From Apostichopus japonicus (lineage: Eukaryota > Echinodermata > Holothuroidea > Aspidochirotida > Stichopodidae): a DNA stretch of 64,000 nt. Shown here one piece after another: positions 35,801 through 47,646 of the stretch. The notes under the pieces are model-generated. The model saw nothing but the letters and a program-made list of their open reading frames with translations. It was not told where the DNA came from and did not search any database. Each line of letters opens with the position of its first letter. Position 1 is the stretch's first letter. The translations under genes and the position numbers were made by a program. The stretch covers positions 11,375,303-11,439,302 of the forward strand of contig NC_092581.1 in NCBI RefSeq assembly GCF_037975245.1. The letters run 5' to 3'.

Positions 35801-38800
35801 TTAAGTCTATATATGACTAAGTAGGTGTTATTTCACGTATACTTTTTGTTCATGGGGAGATGTCCCACTGACTCCCGACATGAAAATCGACTTAAACGGC
35901 CCAAGGGTCATTCATCCTTGATTGACCCCTTGGAGCCATACGCCACGATGGAAAATTATATCATGGATAAATAGCAACGAACCGGTATGGTTACCTAAAT
36001 GCTTTCAGTCCTAATAACATTTCTTCCTCGAAAGGTTTAGCAAGTCTCTAGGTCTGCCCAATCCCCCACCCCCCCCCCCACCCCCGCCCCCATCTTCACT
36101 TATAGTTCCCACTCCTCTCTTTGACGACGTCAATATTTATACACCGCTGAGATTATGTGAGACAATGAGTATTGTACTTTGCGAACTCCATGGAAGCAAA
36201 ACATATGTGGCTAGTCAATCATTACAATTGCTCACCTATTTCTGATACCACTTGCCAAAACAGTCGCCCTTATCACTTTGCGGTACGCCAATCTTTGAAG
36301 ATCATTTTGACATTTACGCCATTTAGTAATTGTCTGTATATAGTACCAGCCTTGAAAATCATATTCTCTGCTAACATTGACAATATCCTGTTCCTGTATA
36401 TGTATAAGCATTTTGTTGCATGTCGTCTCGTGTACACAGTCAATGTTTCATGATAAATCCCTACGCAGTTGCACTTTGCCATGCACTTACACATGCAGTC
36501 TCCCATGCATTAACACAACTTGGTTTTTACAACGTCTTATTATACGATACGATACGTTGCTCGCACCCTAAAAAAAAACTTCAAATTAGATCGTCCCACC
36601 CATTAAGGTATTTATAAAGCAGGGGGTGTAGCCATATGGGCGGCCAATACCGCAATACAAAATATATATATTAAACTAAATTCATTAAATTACACCATAA
36701 ATAAATTGAACACGAGATAAATATCAATTTTCTCCATCGAAAATAAATTTACTCCATCAAAATAATTTACTCCATCCAAAATAAATATAGCCACAGGTTT
36801 TGTTAGGTCGACTCACATGTAGGGAAGGGGCCTGGCAGGCCCCTCCCCCGCTAAAGCTTAGTGTAAACGTCAAATGATGTGGTCTGAGGCATATATGTAG
36901 GCCATAAATTAGGTGTGTAATTATAGGTCTTGAATGTTTGTGTTTGGTTGCAAAGGGGATGTACATCATGAACAGCGCAATTGGTCTATTTCATTTCCCG
37001 ACTGAATGTAAAATGTAAACAAATCCCGCTACTGATCCATTTTCTCTCGACTGACGATGGAAGGGGGGGGGGGGTGAGGCATGGTCACATAGAAATTCTA
37101 TGCTCAGTGCATTAATTCATAAATAATAGCAAAACTTTTAATCGGATTTGAGGTACTGAATTCGAATGCATTGATTGACATCAAAATTGTATCAGCAGAT
37201 GCTAACTTCGATATCGTTTCGTTACTTACGTTTGGTGGCGAAATTGACTTTGTAAGTTGATCTTGCTCAAGTTTTACGAAAATCCCACAACAGTGGAGCT
37301 GGTGATTACTGCTTGACTTTTCTAGCGTCATTTGAAATAACGTACGGTAATTCAAAGTCGAAAGTTTTGTAATTTTGAAATGTGTGTTTTAAATGAATTG
37401 CATAAATGAAGATTTTATAATGGAGAATGTGTGGCCCTCGGTTCGTTAAAGCTGACTTTAAGCTGACTCCCAGATTCCCATGCAGGGGGTGTGTGGGTCT
37501 TCCTCAGAAAAAAAAGTAGACTTTTTAGACGCCCATTGGTGGCATATTTAGACTCTTAATTAGCCATTTTTGCGTAAATTTAACTAACGATGGATGAATG
37601 GGGGTGTCCCACTGCACAACGCCCCCCCCCCCCACACAATCATTGTGCAAGCTACTGGCTTTACTGTTGACCTCTGACCTCTACACGTATAAATATGAAC
37701 TGTATGTACTATTCTAGATCTCGCAACTCGTGAAGAAGCCTCATTGGCTTATCAAAGCCGCAAACTGACCGAAGTCAGTCTCTTACATTCATATTTAACG
37801 TCAATGATTATGAATTGTCATTTGTCAACATCTCTGTAACTGGACGGCATGCAGATTGGAATGCACCGGCGTTAACCACCGAGCTAACACTCCTTCATTG
37901 ATCAAGCCTGCACATTGCGTCTCAATCATAGGTTAACTTCAAAAGTTATGGCGTTTTCCCAAACAATAATCAAAGATATAACGTGAATGTTATAGTTTGC
38001 CACAAATCCCAAGATCCCATAGAGAGTGAATTGCATCCGCCGACGAAGAATCATCCGCGTATTTCCTATGTTTCTTTTTCACCTCTGTTATTTTTGTTTT
38101 TGATTTATGGTTTGGGTTAACCATAAACTGTCACCAAATATTAAATTTATCTAAAGAGGAGAATATCCATTGTTAGCCATAATGCCTTGCAAGAAATGCC
38201 TAATGCTGCAATCACGGGGACATTGTTCCTTACCATTGTTTTATTGTTTATTAGATTACGGCATAATTTATGTCACATTTTGAATAACACTTGGTTACTA
38301 GATCAGGCCTATATGGTAACGTTAAGCTGCCGTCAAATTGTTAAGAATTTTTTTTTTGGTCTTTTTCAATTTCAGTATGTTTTTAAATTTTACTGCAATT
38401 CATTATTTTGCTGCAAATTGTGAATATGATGACAGTCCGAAAATCATGTTGAAGCAAAATGTTGATTCTAAGAGATTTACCCATGCAACGGTCAATTTAT
38501 CATTTTGTTGCAAGATGGAATGTTGAGTTGCTGAAATCGATGACATTGGACGTATAATCAATTTGTCATTTTGCCAGCAAATGTTGAATTCCTCACTTAT
38601 TACATTGTCTTTTTAACTCTTTTTGTTGCTAAATTGAACAGTTATCACCTTTAGTTGAAAATATTACTACTAAATTAACAAGCCGATCTTAACGTTTCCA
38701 TGCACCTTTGGATTTAAAAAAAAAAAAAATCTGCTACCTTTGCCCTGAGTCAAAATGTCATAACAACTTCCCTTTCAATTCTCAATGTCTGTGGATTGTT

Positions 38801-40376
38801 TCGTATTTACAAATTAACAGAAACAACTTATATGAAACGTTTTAGTTGCTTTTCTAATTTTAAAAGGATTTTTCTTGTTATTGTAAGTTTATTTACTATA
38901 TTTAGGATAAGTAAATTTGGTGTACTGAGTTTTTCTGTATATGGGCACTATTGGAATATTGCAGTAATGGATATATGGAATATTACCAAACTTGGCCACT
39001 GGTCACTAAGATCACTGTTAATGTTTAAACTAAACTTGGATCCAATAAATGAGTAATCTTCTTAAACTTTTTAAGTAAAACTTTCGAACACTATAGTCCT
39101 TGAAAAATTTGTTATATCTCCTTTGGTTTGCATAGCACGTGACAACAAAGAGAGTAATGTCATTTCTTCATAAGCTCACGTTTCTCATGTCACCCCCCCT
39201 TCCACTCCTCTTATCCCTCCTTCGTCCCTTGTAAGGTACCCATTGACCCCCCCCCTCCTCACCCCGTACACACAACTGTTCTTCACAATATCTCATACTT
39301 AATCCTATAAAATCATTCAGGAAGTTAATCAACTTCATATGGATACGTCAATGTTCCCTTGCTTAATTTGTGCTAAGTTCCCCCCCCCCTACCCCTTGTC
39401 CCGTCACATCCTCCTCTCCCCACCCTCGTACAAAATAAATATAGAATACATTGACTGTTGCGTGGTAAATACAGTATTTGCGAAGATGGGTATATGTCTA
39501 GAGAATCCCCAATTAAAAACTTGATGTTCGTTTTACACAACAATGGCGAATATATACAGTAATACAATTACAACTGAATATGTTTATACTCTTCAGCTAT
39601 GCGAATATATATTCGGTGCATAGGTCATATAAGCTATAACAAAATGGTATCTATATGGCATCAGAGCGTAAATAAAAAATATTGACCAATTTAATCTCTT
39701 ACTGCCGTCACTCGGTATCAGCACAGAGGCTGCAGATTGGAGTTTGCACTGAGGATTATAGATAACTTCAATTAAAATCCCATTATCACATGCCTAAACT
39801 GTACACGCCCCCACAAAAGCGTGTATGTCAATGGGGTATTGTACATCATCGCCGCTTTTTGCTGTTCTTCAACGTCGATGAGAAACGTTATATAGATTGG
39901 GAAAACGCCTCAGAATATTGAAATGAAACTTTCACCAGAATGTTTAGTCTATAGATTCATATGCCTCTTTCATCAGAAAACTAAAATAAATTTCCCCCTG
40001 GACTATCTTTTCAAATGTTACTCTTACAGAATCATCATTACCTAGTCATGCCACAGAGCATACCGGTAAACAACCATGTGCAACCGCTTCCAAGTTTTTC
40101 ATTTACGATCGTTTCATGTAGTTTGTCTACTTTCACCAGAAACACACCGAGAAACACAGTAACTTTACTGTGTACATCTTTAAATACTTTCGTACCACTG
40201 TAAAGCCTCTGTTTCTTTTCCCACCCAGTTGAGACAATTTATTTCTATACACTGTAGTGCCGTGTCCCGCTTCAGAGCACTCTTATTGTCAACACGAGTA
40301 GTATGAATATCATGTTTCTATCATATCAAGGTTAGGAACTGTTTGTACTGTCAACACCGGTGCTTTGAAGCATGAT

Positions 40377-42023
40377 CAGGGATGTGCCCACGCTGGACGG
40401 CACTGGGCGGCCCCGCCCAGCACTAAAAATTACCGCCCAGCACTGTCTTAAAATTCGTGAATCCCGCCCAGCACTGTTTTCATCTAAAATCCCGACATTC
40501 CTAACAATATATGCAACATAAATTGGGCCTAGCCTATGCCAAAATCATACAGACTAATCAGGGTTCGCAGGTTTCTTCCGGGGGTGGAAAAAACCGCGGA
40601 ATAAACCGCGGTTTTTTCCACTCGGAAGAAATAGGTTTCTTCCAGTTTCTTCCGGACAAAATGGAAGAAACTCATTTTTTGGGGAAAAACTGTTGATAAA
40701 GTTTCATAACAACATGCAATGATTTCTAACTATGTAGTAAATGGACTGGAAGCACTATAGTGTCATCTAGGTAGTCTATATCTAGGTTTGGAGCACATGA
40801 CCTGCTTCCAGCATATACTGTATACAATGTAGTACTAGGCTACTAGCATCGGACAATTCAGGGAACAACTATGGGCAAGCAATATTTTGCAGACCAGAAT
40901 GGTCCTGATTATAGCCCGTTCTTAGTTAAAAACTAGTTTCTGAGTGGAGCGGCAAGTGTTCCCTGGAAACTAGTGTAGGCCATATTTTGTAGAGATTGAA
41001 CTCAAGACATGAGGGTTACAGATTCGACTGGAAGTTGTAGTGTGAAACGAGGGCTGGCTCGTGGCCAGCTGTGTTTAAAGGGTGTGAAGACTCGCGCAAA
41101 AAAAGAAACGTCTAATGCCGGTAATCTGACCGAGTTTTTGGCCGCACACGGTTTGGGGCGAGTCTTCAATGCCTTTAATTGTGGATGTTTGTTCTTTTTG
41201 CTGTTGGGATGACAAGTCCTGTTAACTACAAGCTCTAATTTAGGGAGTTGCAGAAATTAAACTGTTGCCTAAATCTAACAGATATTGTTCGGCTATCTTC
41301 TTGGTGTTCATTGTATTAAATCCTCAGTGCATGGGCCAATCCAGGTTAATCATTCAAACAGTATGGCCAGTTATGCAATTCTGGTTGATGGGGGTATCGC
41401 GAGATGATAAGTAGTCCTTCAATATTGTTATTTATAAGCAAACATCTTTTGGTGTAGAAAAAACAACCCAAAATTATAATAAAAACAAAAATATCATATT
41501 TTGATGGTTTCAATGGTATGCATTTCAGTCAGATGGTGGTGAACTATTTGTCTCTTTATCATGTATGTGGGCTGTGCTGCATATATGCCAATTTTCACAG
41601 TTTCTTCCAGTTTCTTCCGGTTTCTTCCAGTTTCTTCCGGAAGAAACTGGAAGAAACCTGGAAGAAACAGGTTTCTTCCAGTTTCTTCCACGTCCCCGGA
41701 AGAAATAGGTTTCTTCCGGAAGAAACCGAACCCTGAGACTAATAATACATCAGTAACGCATGCGAGAAACATAACTTACGGCTCTCAATCGGTCCAATCT
41801 CTTTGAAACAAACTAATAACTTTTACCAGGTACGTACAATTTCACTAAAAAAAAAATGTGAGTTGTTAGCAAAACTATAGTACTTGTGCATGTATGTGCT
41901 AAAAAAGCTACACAAGTACCAGCATTTGAGCACCTTCAAATAACGAAAAATTTCTCCCTTAGACCCTCCCCCAGGACGGCGATCAGTATACCCGGCACTC
42001 AGGAAATCCTGGGCACATCCCTG
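40377..42023 (+). mobile_element. Outer hAT-like element, interrupted by a second element
   Basis: The left end CAGGGATGTGCCCA at 40377 is the exact complement of the right end TGGGCACATCCCTG at 42010-42023. The internal part is split by the insertion at 40559-41735, so the element proper is about 462 bp. The left part has repeated CCGCCCAGCACT motifs (about 40413, 40431 and 40465). No perfect 8-bp duplication is visible at its edges (AGCATGAT against ATGATATT), so it may be old or the edges eroded. Confidence 0.75.
40559..41735 (+). mobile_element. Nested hAT-like element with GTTTCTTCC arrays (1177 bp)
   Basis: It is flanked by a perfect 8-bp duplication, AGACTAAT, at 40551-40558 and 41736-41743. 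Ends are CAGGGTTCGCAGGTTTCTTC and GAAGAAACCGAACCCTG. Both subterminal regions carry arrays of GTTTCTTCC and its complement GGAAGAAAC, with the densest array (about 12 copies in both orientations) at 41598-41728. Such subterminal repeats are the usual transposase-binding pattern of hAT elements. The interior has a 67-codon open frame at 41009-41212 with no recognised domain; no transposase is evident. Confidence 0.93.
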
Positions 42024-42675
42024 ATGATATTGGAGTACAGTTTAGAGAGGTATTAGAATTAGGAAAATTTTCCCAACTGGCTGTTCTTTTCCCGATGTGT
42101 GATAAACATTAAATCATGGTTTGAGGGGGCGGGGGGGGGGGAGGGTGGTACAAAATTAAATTTCGTATATTATATTCCATCAGAAACAATATATACTGCA
42201 CTTTATTAAATATCCAGATGAATCAAGCTTTATGGAGGTCATCAGTATGGCTCCCAACTTTCTAAAAAGTTTCAAAAGTTCTAAAATACCCACTTCACAA
42301 CCCCCTGGAGGTCCTGATTCTCCATGCAAATCATTTACATACATTGAGGAGTGTTTCGGTTAGACAGGTGTACATGTCTCAGTGAAGGCAAATGTTTTTG
42401 ACGGTGACAGTAAACAAATAATATTTAAATCTGACATTACGTGACCATTATTTGACCTTCTAGCATTTTGGGGGGTAATACCGATGAACTGCAAATCTGC
42501 CACACAGTTTCTGCCTCAGTTTATTTTCTCTATTTATCCTGAAAGGAGGTATAAGAGACATAAACGTAACCAAAAGACAGACATCATAAACAATAAGGTA
42601 ATATTGCAGATTGCAGTCACAAGAGAGATACATGACAAACAGGACTGCAGAAAATCATACAAAATTACAAAGAGC

Positions 42676-43042
42676 CAAGGGCGTAGGAACCGGGGGGCTG
42701 GGGGGCGCCAACCCCCCCCAGTAAAAAATGTGGAGGGGCGGAAGTATCATTCCGCCCCCCCGCTTCGCAAGTCAGAAAACCCCTTTTTCATTTCCAAATG
42801 AGAAAAAAAATCTCATTTGGAGCACCAAATTGCATCTAAGGTCTGGTGAAAATACAAAATTAAGTTTACAAAATGGAGTGGGTGTTGAAGTGTGCTATAT
42901 TGCACCAAATTGCATCTGAGGCTACCTGGAAATGCAAAAAATTCCAAAGGAGAGGGGGACACCCCTCCCCTTAGACCCCTCCCCCAGGCCGGCCATCAGT
43001 CTTCAGCCCCCCCCCACTCAAAAGTACCTTCCTACGCCACTG
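42676..43042 (+). mobile_element. hAT-like non-autonomous element, family B copy 1 (367 bp)
   Basis: Left end CAAGGGCGTAGGAAC, right end TTCCTACGCCACTG. Perfect 8-bp duplication CAAAGAGC at 42668-42675 and 43043-43050. It contains a near-terminal G/C hairpin (GGGGGGCGCCAACCCCCCCC region) and a C run. Nearly identical to the copies at 45565 and 49622. Open frames inside it are translations of the repeat and not genes. Confidence 0.96.
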
Positions 43043-44063
43043 CAAAGAGCAGTACTGACATGATGGCAGCAGCACTACTGTAAGTGGTGGCAATTGTGAC
43101 TGATCTAAATTAACGGGAAGGTTTCCATTATCTTATAGCACAAAGCTGAGCCCAATTGGCAAATAACGACTTTAGACTTCGATTGAACAAAGGTCATGCA
43201 TCTTAATCGAGCTGGGTCCGGTTCTAAAATACATTGTTTATACGGTCAAGATTGCTTTCTTTCTTAAAGCCTGGGCATTCTAAGAATATAATGAAATTCA
43301 TCACCTGAATGTGTTACTATTACATTAATAACATATCCGATCATGAAATACAATATCCTGTTATCTTCCTGAAACAATCGGAATGTTAGTATTTCCGCAA
43401 CTATACACACAAATCACCCCAAATGTCAGAAGGAAATCATAACATATTTTATACTCTCGAGGGATGTTTCCATGTAATCGACAAAGTTGTGACCCTTGGA
43501 CAGAAGCTGTTGGCATTTATACCCATGGTTAAATCTGCACCATATCACATAAAACAAAAAAATTCTAAAAACTAATTATATGTCTTTAGGTCAAACCTAC
43601 ATATTTATGTAATGTATGGCAAAGATTTTGTTAAAAATTTTATATCATACATTTGTGATTGCATCTGGCAACAGCCAATTGATCTGAAATTGTTTTTTTT
43701 TCCCTGTTTTTGTTTATAACATTTATATCAGTTATCTACAATAGAAACATATTTATAACTAATAAACTTGCATTTTGATGATTTCAAAATAAAGGAACAT
43801 CAACTTTTAAGCAAATATTCCAAAAGTATCTTATTTATAGGATAAATCAATCAGGAAAGAAAAACTTCTTCTTTTGGAGTAACATCTGTCGTCATGAAAT
43901 CAATAAGATCACCTATACTGTGATCCATCCAACTCTCCTCCTTATCTGAGGGATATTGTCGAGCTAAAGTCTCCCCTCCCCCTCCTCCCCTCCCACGAGC
44001 AATGGAAGATGTATTTAACTGTTTGAAAGACATCATCTCTTAATTTAGATGAAGGGAGTCACA

Positions 44064-44390
44064 CAGGGGTTCCCTAACTGGGGTGAATGAATCCCCAGGG
44101 GGTGCGTGAGTCCATTCCAGGGGGTTCGTGAGGCGTTTCTGAAAGTCAAAACTAGAGTACTCTTTGTTGAACTAAAATCTGATATATCATATAATTTAGT
44201 AATGTACAAAAGTCGTACCTATCGACAAACTCTTTTTGTTTTTCTTCTTTACAATATTACACTATATGAACTTGATCTTTTACGATGCACTGTTAATGAA
44301 TCAGATTGTGTCTCGAAAAGTTGGGGGTTCGTGGACAACTCTGACATCAACAGGGGGTTCGTGGGGGGGGGGGATAAAGTTAGGGAAACC
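44064..44390 (+). mobile_element. hAT-like element, family D copy 1 (right end decayed)
   Basis: Left end CAGGGGTTCCCTAACT matches the copy at 59571. The right side reads AAAGTTAGGGAAACC but lacks the final CCTG, and no 8-bp duplication is found. Internal blocks shared with 59571-59936 include GACAACTCTGACATC and the start GGGGGTGCGTGAGTCCAT. The 128-codon open frame at 44106-44492 lies mostly in this repeat and is not a gene. Confidence 0.75.
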
Positions 44391-44649
44391 ATATATAGAG
44401 CGGAAGAGATAGAGAGAAGGGGGCGGGTTGGGGTGGGGAGGCGCGGTGGTATTGTCCAATGTATGATGAAATATTATGGTACAATATCCTGATCGTAAGA
44501 GGTGAAACCATTTTTACGCCTATCATTGGGTTTTAGTTCCAATTTTTAAAATATCCAAGTGGCTCTGAGTATAGGCTTATATACTGCAAGGTACGCTGTT
44601 ATATCAGTCGACATTTTTAGCAACATTATTCTGTTAAAAAATATATCTT

Positions 44650-45428
44650 TATCACACACAGCAAAATCAATATACTGTAGATATGAGCGAAGGAAAATCA
44701 TTTGATATCTAACAATAAAAAACTTAAGGATGCTATTTTGAGATTTGCTCTGACCTCAAAATTCATTTGTTTTCAATTCTATTTGTAACATATCTTGAAC
44801 ATACACATCAAACTCAATACAGATATGAGTAAATAAAATCATTTGATACCTTACAATAAAATACTTAATGATGCTATTTTTAAGATTTGCTCTAACCTAA
44901 AAATATTTTTTTATGATCGAAAAAACAATTCATTTGTTTTCAATTCTATTTGTAACATATCTTGAACATACACAGCAAATTCAATACAGATATGAGTGAA
45001 TAAAATCTTTTGATACCTTACAATAAAATACTTAATGATGCTATTTTTAAGATTTGCTCTTACCTAAAATTTTCTTTTATGATCAAAAAAACAAAACAAT
45101 TCATTTGTTTTCAATTCTATTTGTAACATATCTTGAACATACACAGCAAACTCAATACAGATATGAGTGAATATTATCTTTTGATACCTTACAATAAAAT
45201 ACTTAATGATGCTATTTTTAAGATTTGCTCTAACCTAAAAATATTTTTTTATGATCGAAAACACAATTCATTTGTTTTCAATTCTATTTGTAACATATCT
45301 TGAACATACACAGCAAACTCAATAAAGATATGAGTGAATAAAATCTTTTCATACCTTACAATAAAATACTTAATGATGCTATTTTTAAGATTTGCTCTAA
45401 GCACAAAATTTTCTTTTATGATGGAAAA
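44650..45428 (+). repeat. A+T-rich satellite, period about 167-171 bp
   Basis: The landmark AACATATCTTGAACATAC starts at 44787, 44954, 45125 and 45292, giving periods of 167, 171 and 167. A first diverged partial unit begins near 44650. Other shared blocks are TACAATAAAATACTTAATGA and GATATGAGTGAATAAAATC. Length changes come mostly from A or T runs. Confidence 0.93.
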
Positions 45429-45564
45429 GTCAACCGTGAATTAATATCAGCCAAAGAGAATTAAGAGAGTATATGCACGGTATCCTTTATCTACCTGAAG
45501 TTAATCGCTGCTAATATTACCACAAAATGATGATAAGGTTTATGATGATAAGGATGATAAGTTT

Positions 45565-45929
45565 CAAGGGCGTAGGAACCGGGGGGCTGGGGGCGCCAGC
45601 CCCCCAGTGAAAAATGTGGAGGGGCGGAAGTATCATTCCGCCCCCCCCCCCCACTTCGCAAGTCAAAAAACCCCTTTTTCATTTCCAAATGAGGAAAAAA
45701 ATCTCATTTGGAGCACCAAATTGCATCTAAGGCCAGGTGAAAATACAAAATTAAGTTTACAAAATGGAGTGGGTGTTGAAGTGTGCTATATTGCACCAAA
45801 TTGCATCTAAGGCCACCTGGAAATGCAAAAAAATCCAAAGGGGAGGGGGAACCCCCTCCCTTTAGACCCCTCCCCCAGGCCGGCCATCAGTCTTCAGCCC
45901 CCACTCAAAAGTAACTTCCTACGCCACTG
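45565..45929 (+). mobile_element. hAT-like non-autonomous element, family B copy 2 (365 bp)
   Basis: Same ends as copy 1, with a perfect 8-bp duplication ATAAGTTT at 45557-45564 and 45930-45937. It lies about 140 bp after the satellite. Sequence is almost identical to copy 1, so the two moved recently relative to other repeats here. Confidence 0.96.
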
Positions 45930-46240
45930 ATAAGTTTTATCTACTTTTAAAGCAGCATTTTGCGTCCTTTTCTATGGTTTTTCTCAACCTCACTGTCTCC
46001 ACTATGTCATAACGACATACATAACTAGCTTATCTATTTAAATCCTACTTCAAATGGTGGCATAAAAGTATTAAAAGTCGAAAATTTGCAACTTTTAACT
46101 TTGTTTTTCTCCAAGAGATTTTCCGTTGGGATCCCAATAAACCTCGCCCATAATATGAAAATTTAAACACTACGAACGTCATTGACCAATACGTAATACA
46201 ACACCATGTTTGATTTGTGTACAGTCTATATGGCAGTTGT

Positions 46241-46307
46241 ACCAGGGAGTTCCATATCAACTCCCTGGTTTGTACCATGGAGGTAAATCTGTTTTGACCT
46301 CCATGGT
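46241..46307 (+). repeat. Twin perfect hairpins, copy 2
   Basis: Stem 1: ACCAGGGAGTT (46241-46251) and AACTCCCTGGT (46259-46269), 11 bp with a 7-base loop. Stem 2: ACCATGGAGGT (46274-46284) and ACCTCCATGGT (46297-46307), 11 bp with a 12-base loop. A weaker relative is at 17539. Confidence 0.85.
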
Positions 46308-47282
46308 TATACCAACGCAAAGTCTTGAATCTATTTTTAGCAACGGCTCATAACTAAACCTGCATCTCTGATTGGTTGAATTCAAACTAGTGGGTTTGGG
46401 GGAACTGTATGCGATTAATTTTAAATGTGGAATTTGTCGTGGACACTTTTCTCATTATCTGCAAATGTCCTTAACTACTCGCTAATTAACGTTGTTGGCA
46501 GGGAAAAACTTGGCTATAATCTTAGTTTGCTGTTTTGTGGTTGATATATGTAAAAAACTCGATGGACATGTCAAACAAGTAGAAAACGGCGACCAAACGC
46601 AAAATGCTGCGATAAGCATCGAACATTATCAAGCTAATCACTCTGTTTTGGCCAATTTCATTTCTAACCCGTTAAAGTAAAATATTCTCAGGTACAACGA
46701 TCCAACGCCAATTGTTTCATAATGTTAGGAAAAATATCAGCATATCAGGAAAGATATCGGCATGTTATAAGTTGTTACATCAGCTTGCCGATATTAAAAT
46801 CAACAAGTTACATTTCATACACAAAATATCAGGATTTATATCAACATGTTATAACTTAATTATCAGCATGCCAGGACTAAAAAATCAACATTTTTTTTTC
46901 AATCTGAGAAAACGTTTGAAAATTTGGTTGGAACCTATCGGCGGTCATGCATAGGCTATGCCATTCGTTTCATGTAAAATTACTATACATATTAACAACA
47001 TTTCTGTAAATAATCGTTATTATTTTATTGTTTTGTAGATAGGCCTATGTGGTATTGCCAAAAAAAAAACACATGTGTAATACGTACATGTGATATCATG
47101 TAGTTGCTATTGATAAACTGAAGAATAAGATATAAGGTCATCTTCCTATAGAAGTGATGGCTTGTATTTATTTTTTATTAATTTTTTCATTTTTTGTTCT
47201 TATTATTATCCTCCCGAAGTCCGTACGGATTTTGTAAGTTTTTGATTGGGGACCTATGCCGTCGTACTAACGCCTGTAGTGG

Positions 47283-47646
47283 CAGTGGCGGAGCTAGGGG
47301 TATTGGTCACGGGGGGCGAGGATGGTCTGTAGGGGCGCTTTCGCATTATCAAAGCGGAGCGCCACCACAGGTTGGCGCGGAGCGTACAGAAATTTTTTGA
47401 GTAAAGAAACTTCCTAGATCGCCAGAAGTGACCCTTTCCTGGCCTTGCTAATTTGCAGATAAACGAAGAATAAATAGGTGTCATCGCCAACAAAATGTGA
47501 CTAGGTAGATGAGAGCGCAATAAAAAAGTAAATAATCGCGAATAAGTAAAAAGTGGTAAAAAGCTGAAAAGGGCGCCAGCAGTCCATATGAGTCCGTCAG
47601 GGGGGGGGGCATCCGCCCCTCTGACTGTATGGACGCTCCGCCACTG
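47283..47646 (-). mobile_element. hAT-like non-autonomous element, family E copy 1 (364 bp)
   Basis: Ends CAGTGGCGGAGC and GCTCCGCCACTG. Flanking 8-mers TGTAGTGG (47275-47282) and TGTAGTAG (47647-47654) differ at one base. The interior GCGGAGCGCCACCAC...GGTTGGCGCGGAGCGTAC matches, in reverse complement, the element at 61013-61469. The minus-strand open frame of 160 codons across 47254-47736 is a translation of this repeat. Confidence 0.9.

Noticed and set aside
40369-42031. 8-bp target-site duplication for the outer element
   Set aside because: Flanking 8-mers AGCATGAT and ATGATATT do not match; only a shifted ATGAT is shared. Boundaries rest on the inverted ends alone.
44106-44492. 128-codon + strand open frame
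   Set aside because: Most of it lies in the decayed family D hAT-like copy; no domain and related copies at 59571 lack the frame.
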